Shown here: one piece after another, positions 1-7,886 of the stretch
Position numbering within the stretch: the stretch's first letter is position 1
How the letters are laid out: each line of letters starts with the position of its first letter
NCBI GenBank assembly: GCA_947426945.1
Contig: CANEFX010000002.1
Location: forward strand, 62,001-126,000
Direction: 5' to 3'
DNA: 64,000 nt
DNA from: an uncultured Bacillota bacterium
Lineage (GTDB): Bacteria > Bacillota > Clostridia > Oscillospirales > Oscillospiraceae
Notes under the pieces: generated by a model
The model's database searches: none
The model's input: the letters and a program-made list of their open reading frames with translations, nothing else
Told to the model about the DNA's origin: nothing
Translations under genes and position numbers: made by a program

Positions 1-373
1 GATGGTGCCAGCGGCCCTCCCCATGCTTGTGTTCAGTGACGTAGAGGTAGCGCAGCTCCTGACCCTTTTCTTTTCGGGCTTTTCGCAGCCGCTTCCAAAA
101 AGCCCGCATGACCGCCCGGGCCTCAGCCCGGTTTCGGGGTAAGTGGGCATCATCATAGGTGAGGGTCACATACAGATCCCGGACGCCGAAGTTGGCGGCA
201 ATTTCCAGCTCTAGCTTCTGATAGGCGTATTTCAGATTCATCCGCCGCTGGGCCTCTGAGGACATCTCTTTTTTGCCGGCCCGGACACCGGCGCTGTCTC
301 TGGGGTTGGGCGCGGGGTAGACACATTCTACCACCAGCGGTCCGGCAACAATGATCTTTTTGAATTTTGCCAT
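1..373 (-). CDS. Rolling-circle (HUH, G2P-like) replication protein, 3' end cut by window edge
   Basis: An open frame starts at an ATG (371-373) and runs leftward off the window, giving 124 residues. The N-terminus MAKFKKIIVAG leads into a basic region, then VRDLYVTLTYDDAHLP and LRYLYVTEHKHGEGRWHH. The hydrophobic strand with TLTY and the histidine cluster EHKHGEGRWHH match motifs 1 and 2 of phage and plasmid G2P/ORF2-type rolling-circle initiators, in which the HUH histidines hold the metal. The catalytic tyrosine motif would lie outside the window. It is the last visible gene of the leftward partition/replication operon. The family call rests on motifs only. Confidence 0.7.
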   Translation of the reverse strand, partial: MAKFKKIIVAGPLVVECVYPAPNPRDSAGVRAGKKEMSSEAQRRMNLKYAYQKLELEIAANFGVRDLYVTLTYDDAHLPRNRAEARAVMRAFWKRLRKARKEKGQELRYLYVTEHKHGEGRWHH

Positions 374-425
374 GAGGTCTGCCTCCTGTTATCCAACAGA
401 CCGTAGCCCTCATGGCCTTCGTCTT

Positions 426-575
426 TTAACCTTGTATTTTCATCTGCTCCGGCAGCACTTCCACCACGGAGATCACCCGGGTGTCGCCGTATCGCTCCGC
501 CTCCATAGCCAGAACTTCCTTGACGCCGATGGCCTGCCCGGGCGGGGCATCCACTTCTGTGATGATCCTCAGCAT
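426..575 (-). CDS. Small protein of unknown function (49 aa)
   Basis: The frame begins MLRIITEVDAPPGQ and ends PEQMKIQG. Its ATG (573-575) overlaps the stop of the 160-residue gene upstream in an ATGCTGA arrangement, so the two are probably translationally coupled. It lies in the leftward operon between that gene and the Rep gene. Composition is acidic and ordinary for a folded small protein. I do not recognise a family. Confidence 0.55.
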   Translation of the reverse strand: MLRIITEVDAPPGQAIGVKEVLAMEAERYGDTRVISVVEVLPEQMKIQG

Positions 576-1051
576 GGGTCCGATGCCTCCAGTGCGTCAA
601 GTGCCCGGGTAATCTTTCGCCATTCCTTCATGGGCATCCTAGGTGCTCTGTCTATGCAAATATCTCTCAACTCGTCGGCCGAGATCCGTTGCTCCCTGAA
701 ATGCGCCGTTTTCACGGAGACGGCGTTCAGCGAACCCAGCCCGCTGGCGGCACGATAGTCTTTTAAGCGCTGGACGATTGCCCGCTTCTCCGCACCTTCC
801 GCTGCGGCGGCAGACTCCAGCTTTGCCGCCGCAGCCGGGGAAACTTTCTCCACAGCGGGCGCTTCTTCCATTTTTACCTCCATCTCGACCAGTGTGGGCA
901 GCTCCAGCACCTCAGCAACGGTCTTGATTACATCCATCAGCGACATGCCCTCGGCTATGTAGCTGAGCAACAGTATTTTTGCTCTGGGCGTGCTGTCCGG
1001 AATGGACTGCCCACAGCAGGGGCAGGGCTCGCCGGGTTTCAGTATCCGCAT
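569..1051 (-). CDS. Unknown protein with N-terminal Cys cluster (160 aa)
   Basis: The N-terminus MRILKPGEPCPCCGQSIPDS contains a CPCC cluster like half of a zinc ribbon. An alanine/glutamate-rich linker follows (about residues 60-90), then a basic C-terminal part (KTAHFREQRISADELRDICIDR). It starts two bases after the parB stop, so it belongs to the same leftward transcription unit. One copy of the 17-bp palindrome (1067-1083) sits just upstream, inside the end of parB. A DNA- or Rep-associated role is possible from position only. Confidence 0.65.
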   Translation of the reverse strand: MRILKPGEPCPCCGQSIPDSTPRAKILLLSYIAEGMSLMDVIKTVAEVLELPTLVEMEVKMEEAPAVEKVSPAAAAKLESAAAAEGAEKRAIVQRLKDYRAASGLGSLNAVSVKTAHFREQRISADELRDICIDRAPRMPMKEWRKITRALDALEASDPC

Positions 1052-1053
1052 TG

Positions 1054-2925
1054 TCAGTCCTCCTCGGTGTCCAAGTTGGACACATTTTCCTCCACTGCTG
1101 GTAGTAACATCCAGCGGACCGCCTGTGCATCTATTCTCGCTCCAATGTCTGTCGGGCCAGAGCCTGTCCGGAAATTAAAGTGTCCATCAAAATAGCAGCA
1201 AATCTGACGAATGATTGTGCCGTTTCCAACATCAAAGTCCGCCACCACCTCACAGGGCTCCGCAGGGAAAGTGCCGCCGGGCATCCATCCGCAGATCACC
1301 AGCTGGCCCTCTGCCAGCTCCGGCGGGTCCATCTGGCAGGTCTCGCCGCTGCCGGGGACCGGGACCTCCAGCCAGTGGGTATATTGCAGGCCGGCCAGCT
1401 CTTTCTTACCGTTGGGCGACCGGAATTTGCTCCCGTCCCACAGGGCTGGCCGATATGTCGGGCCGTCATTGGTCAGCTGGTAGGTAAGGATTAGCTTGTC
1501 CACGGGCGGGGTCAGGCCCCGAGCCTCCCAGCGGATACGACGGGCGGGCTTCTCTGGTATAGCCGCCTGGTCCAGGATCTCTGAAATATCATCCCAGGAA
1601 TCTGCCGAAACAGTCTGTTCCTCCAGAGTTTCCATGGAATCCTCCCGCTCCTCCTGGAGTAGCCCTGGACGGATGTCCTCTGTCAGACCAATCAAAAAGT
1701 CAGTGGAGCAGTGCAGAAGCTTGGAAAGTTCGATCATACGGTCTCCACCGCACTTGCTCGGCTGAAGCCGGGCGCCAAGCCAGTTGGCCGGGTCATCAAA
1801 CTCGCCGGCGGCCCACTGGCGGATAGTTGAAACAGGGATGCCGCCATAGTAATCAAAGTCGATTCTGGTATCCTCCGGCACCCCGGCAGCCTCAATGGCC
1901 CGCAGGAGCCGTTTGGCATAGCCCTGGGTCTCCTTCTGGTACTTCCGGCCATGCTTCTGCTTGCGCTTGTGCTCCTCCTCTTTTGCCTGGTCGCTGGCCT
2001 CTTTGCGCTGGGCCTTGGCCTTGCTGCACATCCGCTCACAGGGGGAATATTTGGCTGTTGCCTGATCGCACTCCAGACAACAGGTATTTCCGCCGCAAAA
2101 ACCCGCCCAACCCGGGGCTTCGCAGTCCCGGCGCAGAAACGTGTCCCCGCGCTTACAAGCTTTACCGTCGGGACAGGTTAGCTGAGGCTCCCAGCGCCAG
2201 CCCTCGCTGTATTTGCTCAGTACCCTTTCGGCCTTGTCCCCGCTGGGAATCTTGTCGGACAAGACAGTAAAAATGCGGAGCTGGAAGTCCCTAGGCAGAC
2301 GTGCCATGGCGTAAGCCGTCTGCTCCGGCAGCTTGTCTTTCTCAAAAAAGTTCATGTACTCCGGGATCAGATTTTCCCGGATGACCTTAAGCCGGGCCAG
2401 CTTTGGGGCGGAGATTTTACAGGCCTGGGCCACATGGTCCCGCATCCGGCCCGGAAACTCAAAGCCCTCCTCCTTTAGCTGATACAGCAGCACCTCCACC
2501 CGTTCCGCCTGTTTGGCCAGTTCGGCGGAGGAGAGCACCCTGGTGTCGCTGTTGCCGTAGATCAGCCGCAGCTCCTGGAGGGCGGCAGAGCCTGTGACAT
2601 GCTCCCGGATACAGGGGACCTCCCGCAGGTCCTCGCGTCCCTCCTTGATCAGCAGTTTCAGCGCCGCTTGGCGGCGGTGGCCTGACACAACGACTACTTT
2701 CTCCGGGTCCTCCTCCGAGGTGCGCACCCGAAGGGGCTGCTGGAGGCCCACCACAGCGATGTTGGAGGCCAGCTCCTCCAGCTGAACCAGATTGTAGAAA
2801 TTTCCGGGATCGCTCTCAATCTGACCGATGTCGACGTACTCGATCTGCTCCCGTCCGTCGGCGGTGTCCAACTTGGGCACATCCTTCAGCAGGTCGGCCA
2901 GGACAAAGCCCTTTTTGTCAGCCAC
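1054..2925 (-). CDS. parB: ParB/Spo0J-family partition protein with Cys-rich insert and DUF551-like tail
   Basis: A 623-residue protein with a GTG start two bases after the parA stop. Residues about 28-110 form the ParB nuclease/CTPase-like domain (IEYVDIGQIESDP, LQQPLRVR, VVVSGHRRQAALKLL). A helical DNA-binding part follows (about 140-230). Residues about 250-310 are cysteine-rich (CPDGKACKRG, CGGNTCCLECDQ, CERMCSKAK), unusual for ParB. A short helix-turn-helix-like stretch (MIELSKLLHCSTDFLIGL) and a C-terminal DUF551-like piece ending in HWLEVPVP come next. With ParA it should partition an extrachromosomal form of the element. Two candidate binding palindromes lie inside its own gene. Confidence 0.88.
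   Translation of the reverse strand: MADKKGFVLADLLKDVPKLDTADGREQIEYVDIGQIESDPGNFYNLVQLEELASNIAVVGLQQPLRVRTSEEDPEKVVVVSGHRRQAALKLLIKEGREDLREVPCIREHVTGSAALQELRLIYGNSDTRVLSSAELAKQAERVEVLLYQLKEEGFEFPGRMRDHVAQACKISAPKLARLKVIRENLIPEYMNFFEKDKLPEQTAYAMARLPRDFQLRIFTVLSDKIPSGDKAERVLSKYSEGWRWEPQLTCPDGKACKRGDTFLRRDCEAPGWAGFCGGNTCCLECDQATAKYSPCERMCSKAKAQRKEASDQAKEEEHKRKQKHGRKYQKETQGYAKRLLRAIEAAGVPEDTRIDFDYYGGIPVSTIRQWAAGEFDDPANWLGARLQPSKCGGDRMIELSKLLHCSTDFLIGLTEDIRPGLLQEEREDSMETLEEQTVSADSWDDISEILDQAAIPEKPARRIRWEARGLTPPVDKLILTYQLTNDGPTYRPALWDGSKFRSPNGKKELAGLQYTHWLEVPVPGSGETCQMDPPELAEGQLVICGWMPGGTFPAEPCEVVADFDVGNGTIIRQICCYFDGHFNFRTGSGPTDIGARIDAQAVRWMLLPAVEENVSNLDTEED
1067..1083. promoter_or_regulatory. Candidate ParB-binding palindrome, copy 1
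   Basis: GTGTCCAAGTTGGACAC is a perfect 8-1-8 palindrome inside the last codons of parB. The same sequence with C in the centre occurs at 14533 and 14940, and a one-mismatch copy at 2864. Repetition within a ParB-coding element suggests a parS-type centromere. An operator for another regulator is the alternative. Confidence 0.5.
2864..2880. promoter_or_regulatory. Candidate ParB-binding palindrome, variant copy
   Basis: GTGTCCAACTTGGGCAC differs from the perfect palindrome by one base and lies in the first codons of parB, encoding VPKLDT. It mirrors copy 1, which encodes NLDT at the other end of the gene. A coding coincidence is possible, but the match over 17 bases to the intergenic copies makes that less likely. 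Confidence 0.4.
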
Positions 2926-2927
2926 GC

Positions 2928-3695
2928 TCAGTTCCCCCTCTCTATGTACTCTCTGACAAACTCACGGTAATCTATCCCGGCGGCGCTTCTGGGGCTGGTG
3001 AGCAGCAGCGGCTCCTGGGCAAAGGTCATGGCGTCCACCTTGTTGGTGCGGCGGATATGGGGATACATCGGCAGACCACTGGCCCCCAGCGTTTTCTCCG
3101 CCTCCACGATCAGGGGGCTGTTGTACCACATGGTGGGCAGACAGCCGGACAGCTGGAGGGACGGGTTGATTTTCCGCATATTGGCGATTTGCCGCATGAG
3201 GTTCCCCATCCCCCGCAGGGCGAAGGCGTCCAGCTTGATGGGGATGATCACATCATCCGCCGCGATCAGCGCCGCAGTGCTGGCCGCGTTGAATGCCGGC
3301 GGGCAGTCCACGATGCAGTAGTCGTATCGCTCCCGGACAGCCGGCCGCTGGACCATCTCTCGCAGCACTGTCGCCCGCACACTCTGGAGCTCCACCTTGG
3401 TCAGGTCCAGGTCCATCAGGTCCTCCGACCCGCACAGCAGATCCACCCCAGGGAAATTACTGGCTTGGATGGAGGCGGCGGCGAACGGTCCGCCGTCCCC
3501 GTCGTGGCGGAGCGCATCTGCCAGACCACCCTTGACGGGGTCACCGCCGAAAAACTCGGTAGCATTGCACTGGCTGTCAGCATCCACCAGGAGAACCGTT
3601 TTCTTGTAGTCGCTGGCCAGAATGGCCGCCAGGTTGACGGCGGTGGCCGTCTTGGCCACGCCTCCCTTCAAGTTGAGTATCACGGTTGTCCTCAT
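2928..3695 (-). CDS. parA: ParA-family partition ATPase
   Basis: A 255-residue protein of normal ParA/Soj length. The deviant Walker A motif is KGGVAKTATAVNLA near residue 10, the DADSQCN motif near 42, and the Walker B-like YDYCIVDCPPAFNAAS near 125. It precedes parB by two bases and follows dnaB in one leftward operon. ATP-driven patterning on the nucleoid, together with ParB, would segregate or position the element's DNA. ParAB inside an integrated element implies a plasmid-like or multicopy phase. Confidence 0.92.
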   Translation of the reverse strand: MRTTVILNLKGGVAKTATAVNLAAILASDYKKTVLLVDADSQCNATEFFGGDPVKGGLADALRHDGDGGPFAAASIQASNFPGVDLLCGSEDLMDLDLTKVELQSVRATVLREMVQRPAVRERYDYCIVDCPPAFNAASTAALIAADDVIIPIKLDAFALRGMGNLMRQIANMRKINPSLQLSGCLPTMWYNSPLIVEAEKTLGASGLPMYPHIRRTNKVDAMTFAQEPLLLTSPRSAAGIDYREFVREYIERGN

Positions 3696-3713
3696 TGTAC
3701 TCGTCCTCTCGTC

Positions 3714-5087
3714 TTATGTTTTCGGCGCCGCGCCGATATGGTCGTACTCCTCCTCCCAGGGCAGCGGCTCACCGCCTGGGAGCTCATAAAATGTTTGCGG
3801 CTTGTACTCAGGCTCTTTTCGCTTCGCCACCGGCCGGTCTGTAGTCAACTCCGGCAGAAATTTCTGGGTGGCGCCGTTGAAGGTGATACCCCACTGCCCC
3901 AGCAGACCCAGCTTATTTTTGGCTAAAGTGAGGTGGCGGGGAGTCTTGCTGTCGGTTTCATCCTCACGCCACACGAACAGGATCACGTTGGCGTCCTGCT
4001 CGATCTGGCCGCTCTCCTTCAGGTCGGCCATAAGGGGTGCCTCCCGCTTGCCCTTCTGCGCGGGGCGGGAGAGCTGGGCCAGGGCTACCACCACAACCCC
4101 ACTGTTGCGGGCCATATCGGCCAGCGACCGGGAGATGTCGGCCACTTCGTCCTGTCGGGTGCCCCGGCCCCGGAGCGACGGACGGACCATCTGGAGATAG
4201 TCGACGTAGATGACGTCAAACTTGTGGGCATGGGTCCGGGTGATGATGTCGTTCACCGTCATGCCGGCGGCGTCGATGATAGTGAGCCGGCGCTTTACGA
4301 TCTCATCGTTGACGTCGGCCAGGAGCCTGTAATCCTGTTCGTACAATTTTCGCCGCAGGATGTTCCGCAGAGGCACCCCTGAAATGGCGGCCTTGAGACG
4401 GGAGAACAAGGTGTTCCGGTCATCCTCCAGGGTGAAGTAACCCACGTTTTTTGTCTCCGCCTGGGCATAGGCCATGTGGAGGGCCAGGGCGGTCTTGCCG
4501 TCTGAGGGCCGTCCGCCCAGCACCACCAGCATACCGGGGGAGACGTCCAGGTTTTCGTCCAGCAGGGGAAAGCCCCAGGGGAGATAGTCAGACGTGTGGT
4601 CCAGAAAGTCGTTAAACTCCAGGGCAGCTTTGGCCATGTCCGCCTCATCGTCCCGGCCCCGGTTGGACATCAGCTCCAGGCCTTGCTGGAACAGACGGAC
4701 CATGTCTTCCAAGGTGAGACTGTCCACGATTTCCTGACCGATGCCGCGGCCCTTGGTCATCCGGGTGTTTTCCCGGACCAGTTCTATGTACGCTTCCACG
4801 TTGGCCGCTGTGGGCGTCAGGTCCATGAGCTGGAGCACATAAGCCCTTAGCTCCTTATCGCCTGGCGCTACGGCCTCGCATACCAGCACCGAGTCTATTG
4901 GCTGGTTGGCAGCAAAGCGGGTCTGGAATGCCCGGAACAGCCGGCGGTCCGCCTCCAAGAGAAAGTCGCTCTCGGTGAGGTTGGCCATCACCAGGCCCAC
5001 TACCCGGGGGTCAATAAGCATGGAGCCGATGACCGACTGCTCCGCCCAAACGCCCTGCTCCCGGACTGCAAATTCAGCGGAATCCAC
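3714..5087 (-). CDS. dnaB: Replicative DNA helicase, DnaB family
   Basis: About 457 residues, full length for DnaB. The N-terminal helical domain (EQSVIGSMLIDPRVVGLV) is followed by the RecA-like motor with Walker A GGRPSDGKTALALHMA, Walker B-like FDVIYVDYLQMV, and the conserved LKESGQIEQDANVILFVWR region. Two GTG starts are possible. The second (5085-5087) lies 8 bases from AGGAGG and is preferred over the one at 5093, which is too close. It overlaps the end of the upstream replication-protein gene, as phage helicase/loader pairs do. It would unwind element DNA at a host-independent origin. Confidence 0.92.
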   Translation of the reverse strand: MDSAEFAVREQGVWAEQSVIGSMLIDPRVVGLVMANLTESDFLLEADRRLFRAFQTRFAANQPIDSVLVCEAVAPGDKELRAYVLQLMDLTPTAANVEAYIELVRENTRMTKGRGIGQEIVDSLTLEDMVRLFQQGLELMSNRGRDDEADMAKAALEFNDFLDHTSDYLPWGFPLLDENLDVSPGMLVVLGGRPSDGKTALALHMAYAQAETKNVGYFTLEDDRNTLFSRLKAAISGVPLRNILRRKLYEQDYRLLADVNDEIVKRRLTIIDAAGMTVNDIITRTHAHKFDVIYVDYLQMVRPSLRGRGTRQDEVADISRSLADMARNSGVVVVALAQLSRPAQKGKREAPLMADLKESGQIEQDANVILFVWREDETDSKTPRHLTLAKNKLGLLGQWGITFNGATQKFLPELTTDRPVAKRKEPEYKPQTFYELPGGEPLPWEEEYDHIGAAPKT

Positions 5088-5913
5088 AGTCACCGCCTCC
5101 TCTCACGGCCGGAGCTGGCAAAGAAAGCTCAAAGGGCTTGTCCTCATCCTCCCAGCGCCGGCCATTGATCCAGGTAGCGGGGTAGGGAATACCCTGGCCG
5201 TCCTCCTCCCGGATCTTCCGCTGCCACTCCGAGCTGGCAAGCTGGCGCTGGAGAGCATGTCCCATTACAGCCAGCAGTCTATCGTCCGGACGCAGTAAGT
5301 CCCAGGCACGTATTGCCGCCTGTTTGGACTTCTTGACGGGGTACATCCGCCAGAAACCCTCAAACCGCTCCGGCTTCCAATCGGGCGCCGCCTTCGGCTC
5401 CCGACACCTGCGCTGCTTTTTCGCTGACGTGCCCCCCGCTGGGGGGCTTTGGGGGGATTGTTGTTCAGTCGTACTCCATTGTTCAGTACGTTTCTTTTGT
5501 GGCAACTTTTCCGGATCCGGTAAAACCGGGTCCGGTAAATTAGGACACGGTGGCGCTGTTTCGTCATCCGTGTCCGAAAAATTAGGACACGGTTCCTCCC
5601 CACCAAAATCGCCTGGGGTGTCGGTCAGGATATACTGCGTGCTGGAGAACCGCCCTGCCTCGCACTTGACCTGCTTCCGCTTGAGGTACCCGGCTTTCTC
5701 CAGCTCCTTGATGTACTTGCCCATGGTGTCCTTCGATACCTTGAGCATGGCGGCCATGCCCCGGACCGAATAATCCCAGCTGTCTGGCAGGCTGAGCATG
5801 GCAATCAGGGAAAACCGGGCCATTTGGCTGATGCTGTCATCCCATATGATCCGGTTCTGGATCCGGGTGTCGCTGGCTCGGGCCCGGCGGATGATAATTT
5901 GACGTTGAGCCAC
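5074..5913 (-). CDS. Phage/plasmid-type replication protein with winged helix and DnaD-like C-terminus
   Basis: The preferred start is GTG 5911-5913, preceded by GGGAGGCGG within the end of the upstream gene; a longer frame reaches 5958. Residues about 20-100 form a winged helix (FSLIAMLSLPDSWDYSVRG, VSKDTMGKYIKELEKAGYL). A Pro/Glu-rich linker is followed by the C-terminal block WKPERFEGFWRMYP and IPYPATWINGRRWED, typical of phage replication initiators that load DnaB. That C-terminal block has a stand-alone relative at 10960-11196. It overlaps dnaB downstream, supporting an initiator/loader role. Confidence 0.8.
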   Translation of the reverse strand: MAQRQIIIRRARASDTRIQNRIIWDDSISQMARFSLIAMLSLPDSWDYSVRGMAAMLKVSKDTMGKYIKELEKAGYLKRKQVKCEAGRFSSTQYILTDTPGDFGGEEPCPNFSDTDDETAPPCPNLPDPVLPDPEKLPQKKRTEQWSTTEQQSPQSPPAGGTSAKKQRRCREPKAAPDWKPERFEGFWRMYPVKKSKQAAIRAWDLLRPDDRLLAVMGHALQRQLASSEWQRKIREEDGQGIPYPATWINGRRWEDEDKPFELSLPAPAVRGGGDCGFR

Positions 5914-5917
5914 TATG

Positions 5918-6217
5918 CTACCGCCTCCCGTCTGAACGTGTTCGGCTGACAATTCCATCCACCAGGCACGCCGCTACGCCGTTGGTCAGCCGCACCCAGG
6001 GCCACCGGATGGGGTTGTCCCAATCCTTGGGGTTGGGCATGTCGTACGCCTCGGCCACCCGGAATCCCAGGCGGCGCAGGATCACACGGCGGTCCGCTGG
6101 GGTCAGACCATCCCCGGCCAGACAGTCGGGATAGCCGCCGCCGTGGTCCGCCAGGAACAGTACTTCGGCTCTGGCCTGGGCCAGTTCCCACTGCTCCCGT
6201 AAATTTTCGGGAATCAT
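5918..6217 (-). CDS. Unknown protein (99 aa), first gene of the replication operon
   Basis: The frame starts MIPENLREQWELAQARAEV and ends SRTRSDGRR. It ends four bases before the GTG of the replication protein, and its last codons contain that gene's ribosome site, so coupling is likely. It is charged, soluble and without membrane segments. I recognise no family. Confidence 0.65.
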   Translation of the reverse strand: MIPENLREQWELAQARAEVLFLADHGGGYPDCLAGDGLTPADRRVILRRLGFRVAEAYDMPNPKDWDNPIRWPWVRLTNGVAACLVDGIVSRTRSDGRR

Positions 6218-6290
6218 CCCATACCCCCCTTGTCAAATCCAATTCGCTGTGTTAGAAGAATTATGTCCTTATTGTGCTCTCTGAGCATAT

Positions 6291-6330
6291 ATCCCGTATG
6301 GCTGCGCTCACAGCTATGCGGGATTTTTTT
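6291..6330 (+). terminator. Rho-independent terminator facing right between two leftward genes
   Basis: ATCCCGTATGGCTG and CAGCTATGCGGGAT form a 14-bp stem with two G-U pairs around a 6-base loop, followed by seven T on the plus strand. Neighbouring genes both read leftward, so it would end a plus-strand RNA, possibly a short antisense RNA starting near 6260. Confidence 0.65.
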
Positions 6331-6338
6331 ATTTCCCC

Positions 6339-6542
6339 TCACACCTCAGGCAGCTCCACGATAACTGGCGCACCCTTCGCATCCACGATAGCCGCCACAT
6401 ACATACCGTCATTTAACTGAGCCTGGAAGATATGCTCACTGCGCTGCACAACCTGGAGGACCCTGTTCGATCCATATTTCTCGATCAAGTGCTCCACCGC
6501 CCTACACCCGTTGGTCAGGACTGGCATTATATTCTTTGGCAT
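6339..6542 (-). CDS. Small protein of unknown function (67 aa)
   Basis: Begins MPKNIMPVLTNGCRAVEHL and ends PVIVELPEV, preceded by TAGGAGG eight bases before the ATG. The predicted beta-rich end (QAQLNDGMYVAAIVDAKGAPV) suggests a compact fold. It is part of the leftward gene set upstream of the replication operon. No family recognised. Confidence 0.65.
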   Translation of the reverse strand: MPKNIMPVLTNGCRAVEHLIEKYGSNRVLQVVQRSEHIFQAQLNDGMYVAAIVDAKGAPVIVELPEV

Positions 6543-6624
6543 TGTTTTTCCTCCTATCGCAAATACACCGTCAAGGCCAGCAAGAATGCCGCTATTGAAA
6601 AGCTACGTGCCCCGCTCAATGGCT

Positions 6625-7041
6625 TTACACGGCCAAGGATGGCTGCTCTACATCCCCATTCCCCACTGGGCCGCCGTTCTCGTCTCTCCAACTACACCGG
6701 CAGCCATAGATTCGTTCCACTGCTTGCCTAATCTGCTCCCGGCCGGCCGCCCGCTCCTCTGGAGTATATGGCACCTCCGGGGCCCGCTCCGTCACTACAG
6801 ATATTCCCACTTTAGGCCCGGCATCGCTGACCAGGGAACCCAGAGACCTCTGCTCCGGATGATCTCCATACTTGGTAAAGTGCAGCCCTGTCCACCGGAC
6901 GCAGCGGGTGGGGTAGTCCTTGTGCCGATAAGGTGTGGTCTTCTGTTTTTCCTCCACCTCCACCGGCTGGTCCTCCAGCTCCCAGCGGGTGAAATAGATT
7001 TGCTGTCTCTCGTCAATGCAATAAACCTCTCTGCGCCCCAT
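6625..7041 (-). CDS. Unknown protein (138 aa)
   Basis: Starts MGRREVYCIDERQQIYFTRWELED with a strong AAGGAGGTG ribosome site. A long C-terminal helix (YTPEERAAGREQIRQAVERIYG) follows a beta-rich first half. It is the first leftward gene after the divergent intergenic region at 7042-7171 and may head the early operon. No family recognised. Confidence 0.65.
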   Translation of the reverse strand: MGRREVYCIDERQQIYFTRWELEDQPVEVEEKQKTTPYRHKDYPTRCVRWTGLHFTKYGDHPEQRSLGSLVSDAGPKVGISVVTERAPEVPYTPEERAAGREQIRQAVERIYGCRCSWRDENGGPVGNGDVEQPSLAV

Positions 7042-7102
7042 GCGGCTGCACCTCCTTTCTGCAAGGTATGGGGTGGGGGTTGTCCCTCATGTCAGAAATT
7101 AT

Positions 7103-7131
7103 TTGACTTTTATTTCTCGTTTCGATATAAT
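7103..7131 (+). promoter_or_regulatory. Sigma-A promoter for the 7172 gene
   Basis: TTGACT and TATAAT are separated by 17 bases. The start of transcription would be about 35 bases before the ATG at 7172. Confidence 0.7.
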
Positions 7132-7171
7132 CCCCCCTGTACAAACAGGTTCAGAAAGGATGCCGTGAGAA

Positions 7172-7561
7172 ATGAACAGTGAAATAATATGTGCCATAAT
7201 TTCTTCTATTGGCGTGGTGATCGCCGCACTCATCTCATGGGGCGTTGCCAGATCAACAATAAACAAAGAGATCAAGAAAATGCGTATAACCTGGGAGCAC
7301 GAAAAAGAAGTTTCTTCTGACCAGGAATTTTCCAAAATGGTATGGGCTGTTTCTCGATACATAAAATTTCAAAGTATAGATGACAGCAATAAAGCATTAA
7401 AGAAAGTGGCTAAGCTCAGAGCCAAAACAACCGGGCCTCTTTCCACGAAACTTGATGATCTTTATTCTCAAATCGAAAAAAAGGACTTTCCTGAGATAAG
7501 CGCGTGTTTAACGGCAATAATCGAAGAAAATCGCGCACACAAAGAACAATCGCTCTTATAA
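7172..7561 (+). CDS. Small membrane-anchored protein (129 aa)
   Basis: An N-terminal membrane helix (IICAIISSIGVVIAALISWGVA, abridged at about residues 5-26) is followed by a charged helical cytoplasmic region. AGAAAGGA lies upstream. The frame ends at 7561, while an overlapping frame (open from 7521 to 7778) continues with ITDLGRKVL and a second membrane segment, so a frameshift could have split one longer two-anchor protein. Function unknown. Confidence 0.6.
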   Translation: MNSEIICAIISSIGVVIAALISWGVARSTINKEIKKMRITWEHEKEVSSDQEFSKMVWAVSRYIKFQSIDDSNKALKKVAKLRAKTTGPLSTKLDDLYSQIEKKDFPEISACLTAIIEENRAHKEQSLL

Positions 7562-7589
7562 AGATGAAGAAGTCCACCAAATAACTGAC

Positions 7590-7778
7590 TTGGGCCGTAA
7601 GGTTTTACAAGCCTATATGACCAATGATCGTTACCACCAGAAAGAATTATGGCTAAAAAGCGCCTGGATTCCAATCATTGTCGCATTTGTAACCACCATA
7701 ATAGCAAATTACATACTACCGAGGCTGCCGTTGATGATAGAATGGTTCCTCCGTATTCTTTCCAAAACCCCCGCATGA
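7590..7778 (+). pseudogene. Tail fragment with LTxxG-like strand and membrane helix
   Basis: The frame is open from 7521 to 7778 but has no convincing start codon or ribosome site. It reads TDLGRKVLQAYMTND, then a hydrophobic segment (WIPIIVAFVTTIIANYI). The pattern resembles the tail-anchored proteins at 12308 and 12599. It is probably the 3' part of a gene broken by frameshift or recombination. A short TTG-started protein is the alternative. Confidence 0.35.
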
Positions 7779-7790
7779 TTTCTCATCTCC

Positions 7791-7816
7791 CCGCCGCCCC
7801 ACCGGGCGGCTTTTTC
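7791..7816 (+). terminator. Terminator part of repeated cassette, copy A
   Basis: CCGCCGCCCCACCGGGCGGC followed by TTTTT. The hairpin and the next 21 bases (CATGCGCTGTCCTGCTC) recur at 8452, 10608 and 11952. Confidence 0.7.
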
Positions 7817-7835
7817 ATGCGCTGTCCTGCTCGCC

Positions 7836-7864
7836 TTGCCCCCTCCCGTCGCCTGTGCTATAAT
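7836..7864 (+). promoter_or_regulatory. Cassette promoter A
   Basis: TTGCCC, 17 bases, TATAAT, then GGCGGCGGGAGGAGGTGAAACT directly before the ATG at 7887. The untranslated leader would be little more than the ribosome site. The same promoter/ribosome block recurs at 10187 and 10708. Confidence 0.75.
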
Positions 7865-7886
7865 GGCGGCGGGAGGAGGTGAAACT

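Noticed and set aside
6511-7182. 223-codon plus-strand frame
   Set aside because: It is antisense to two genes with good ribosome sites and ends after the 7172 promoter.
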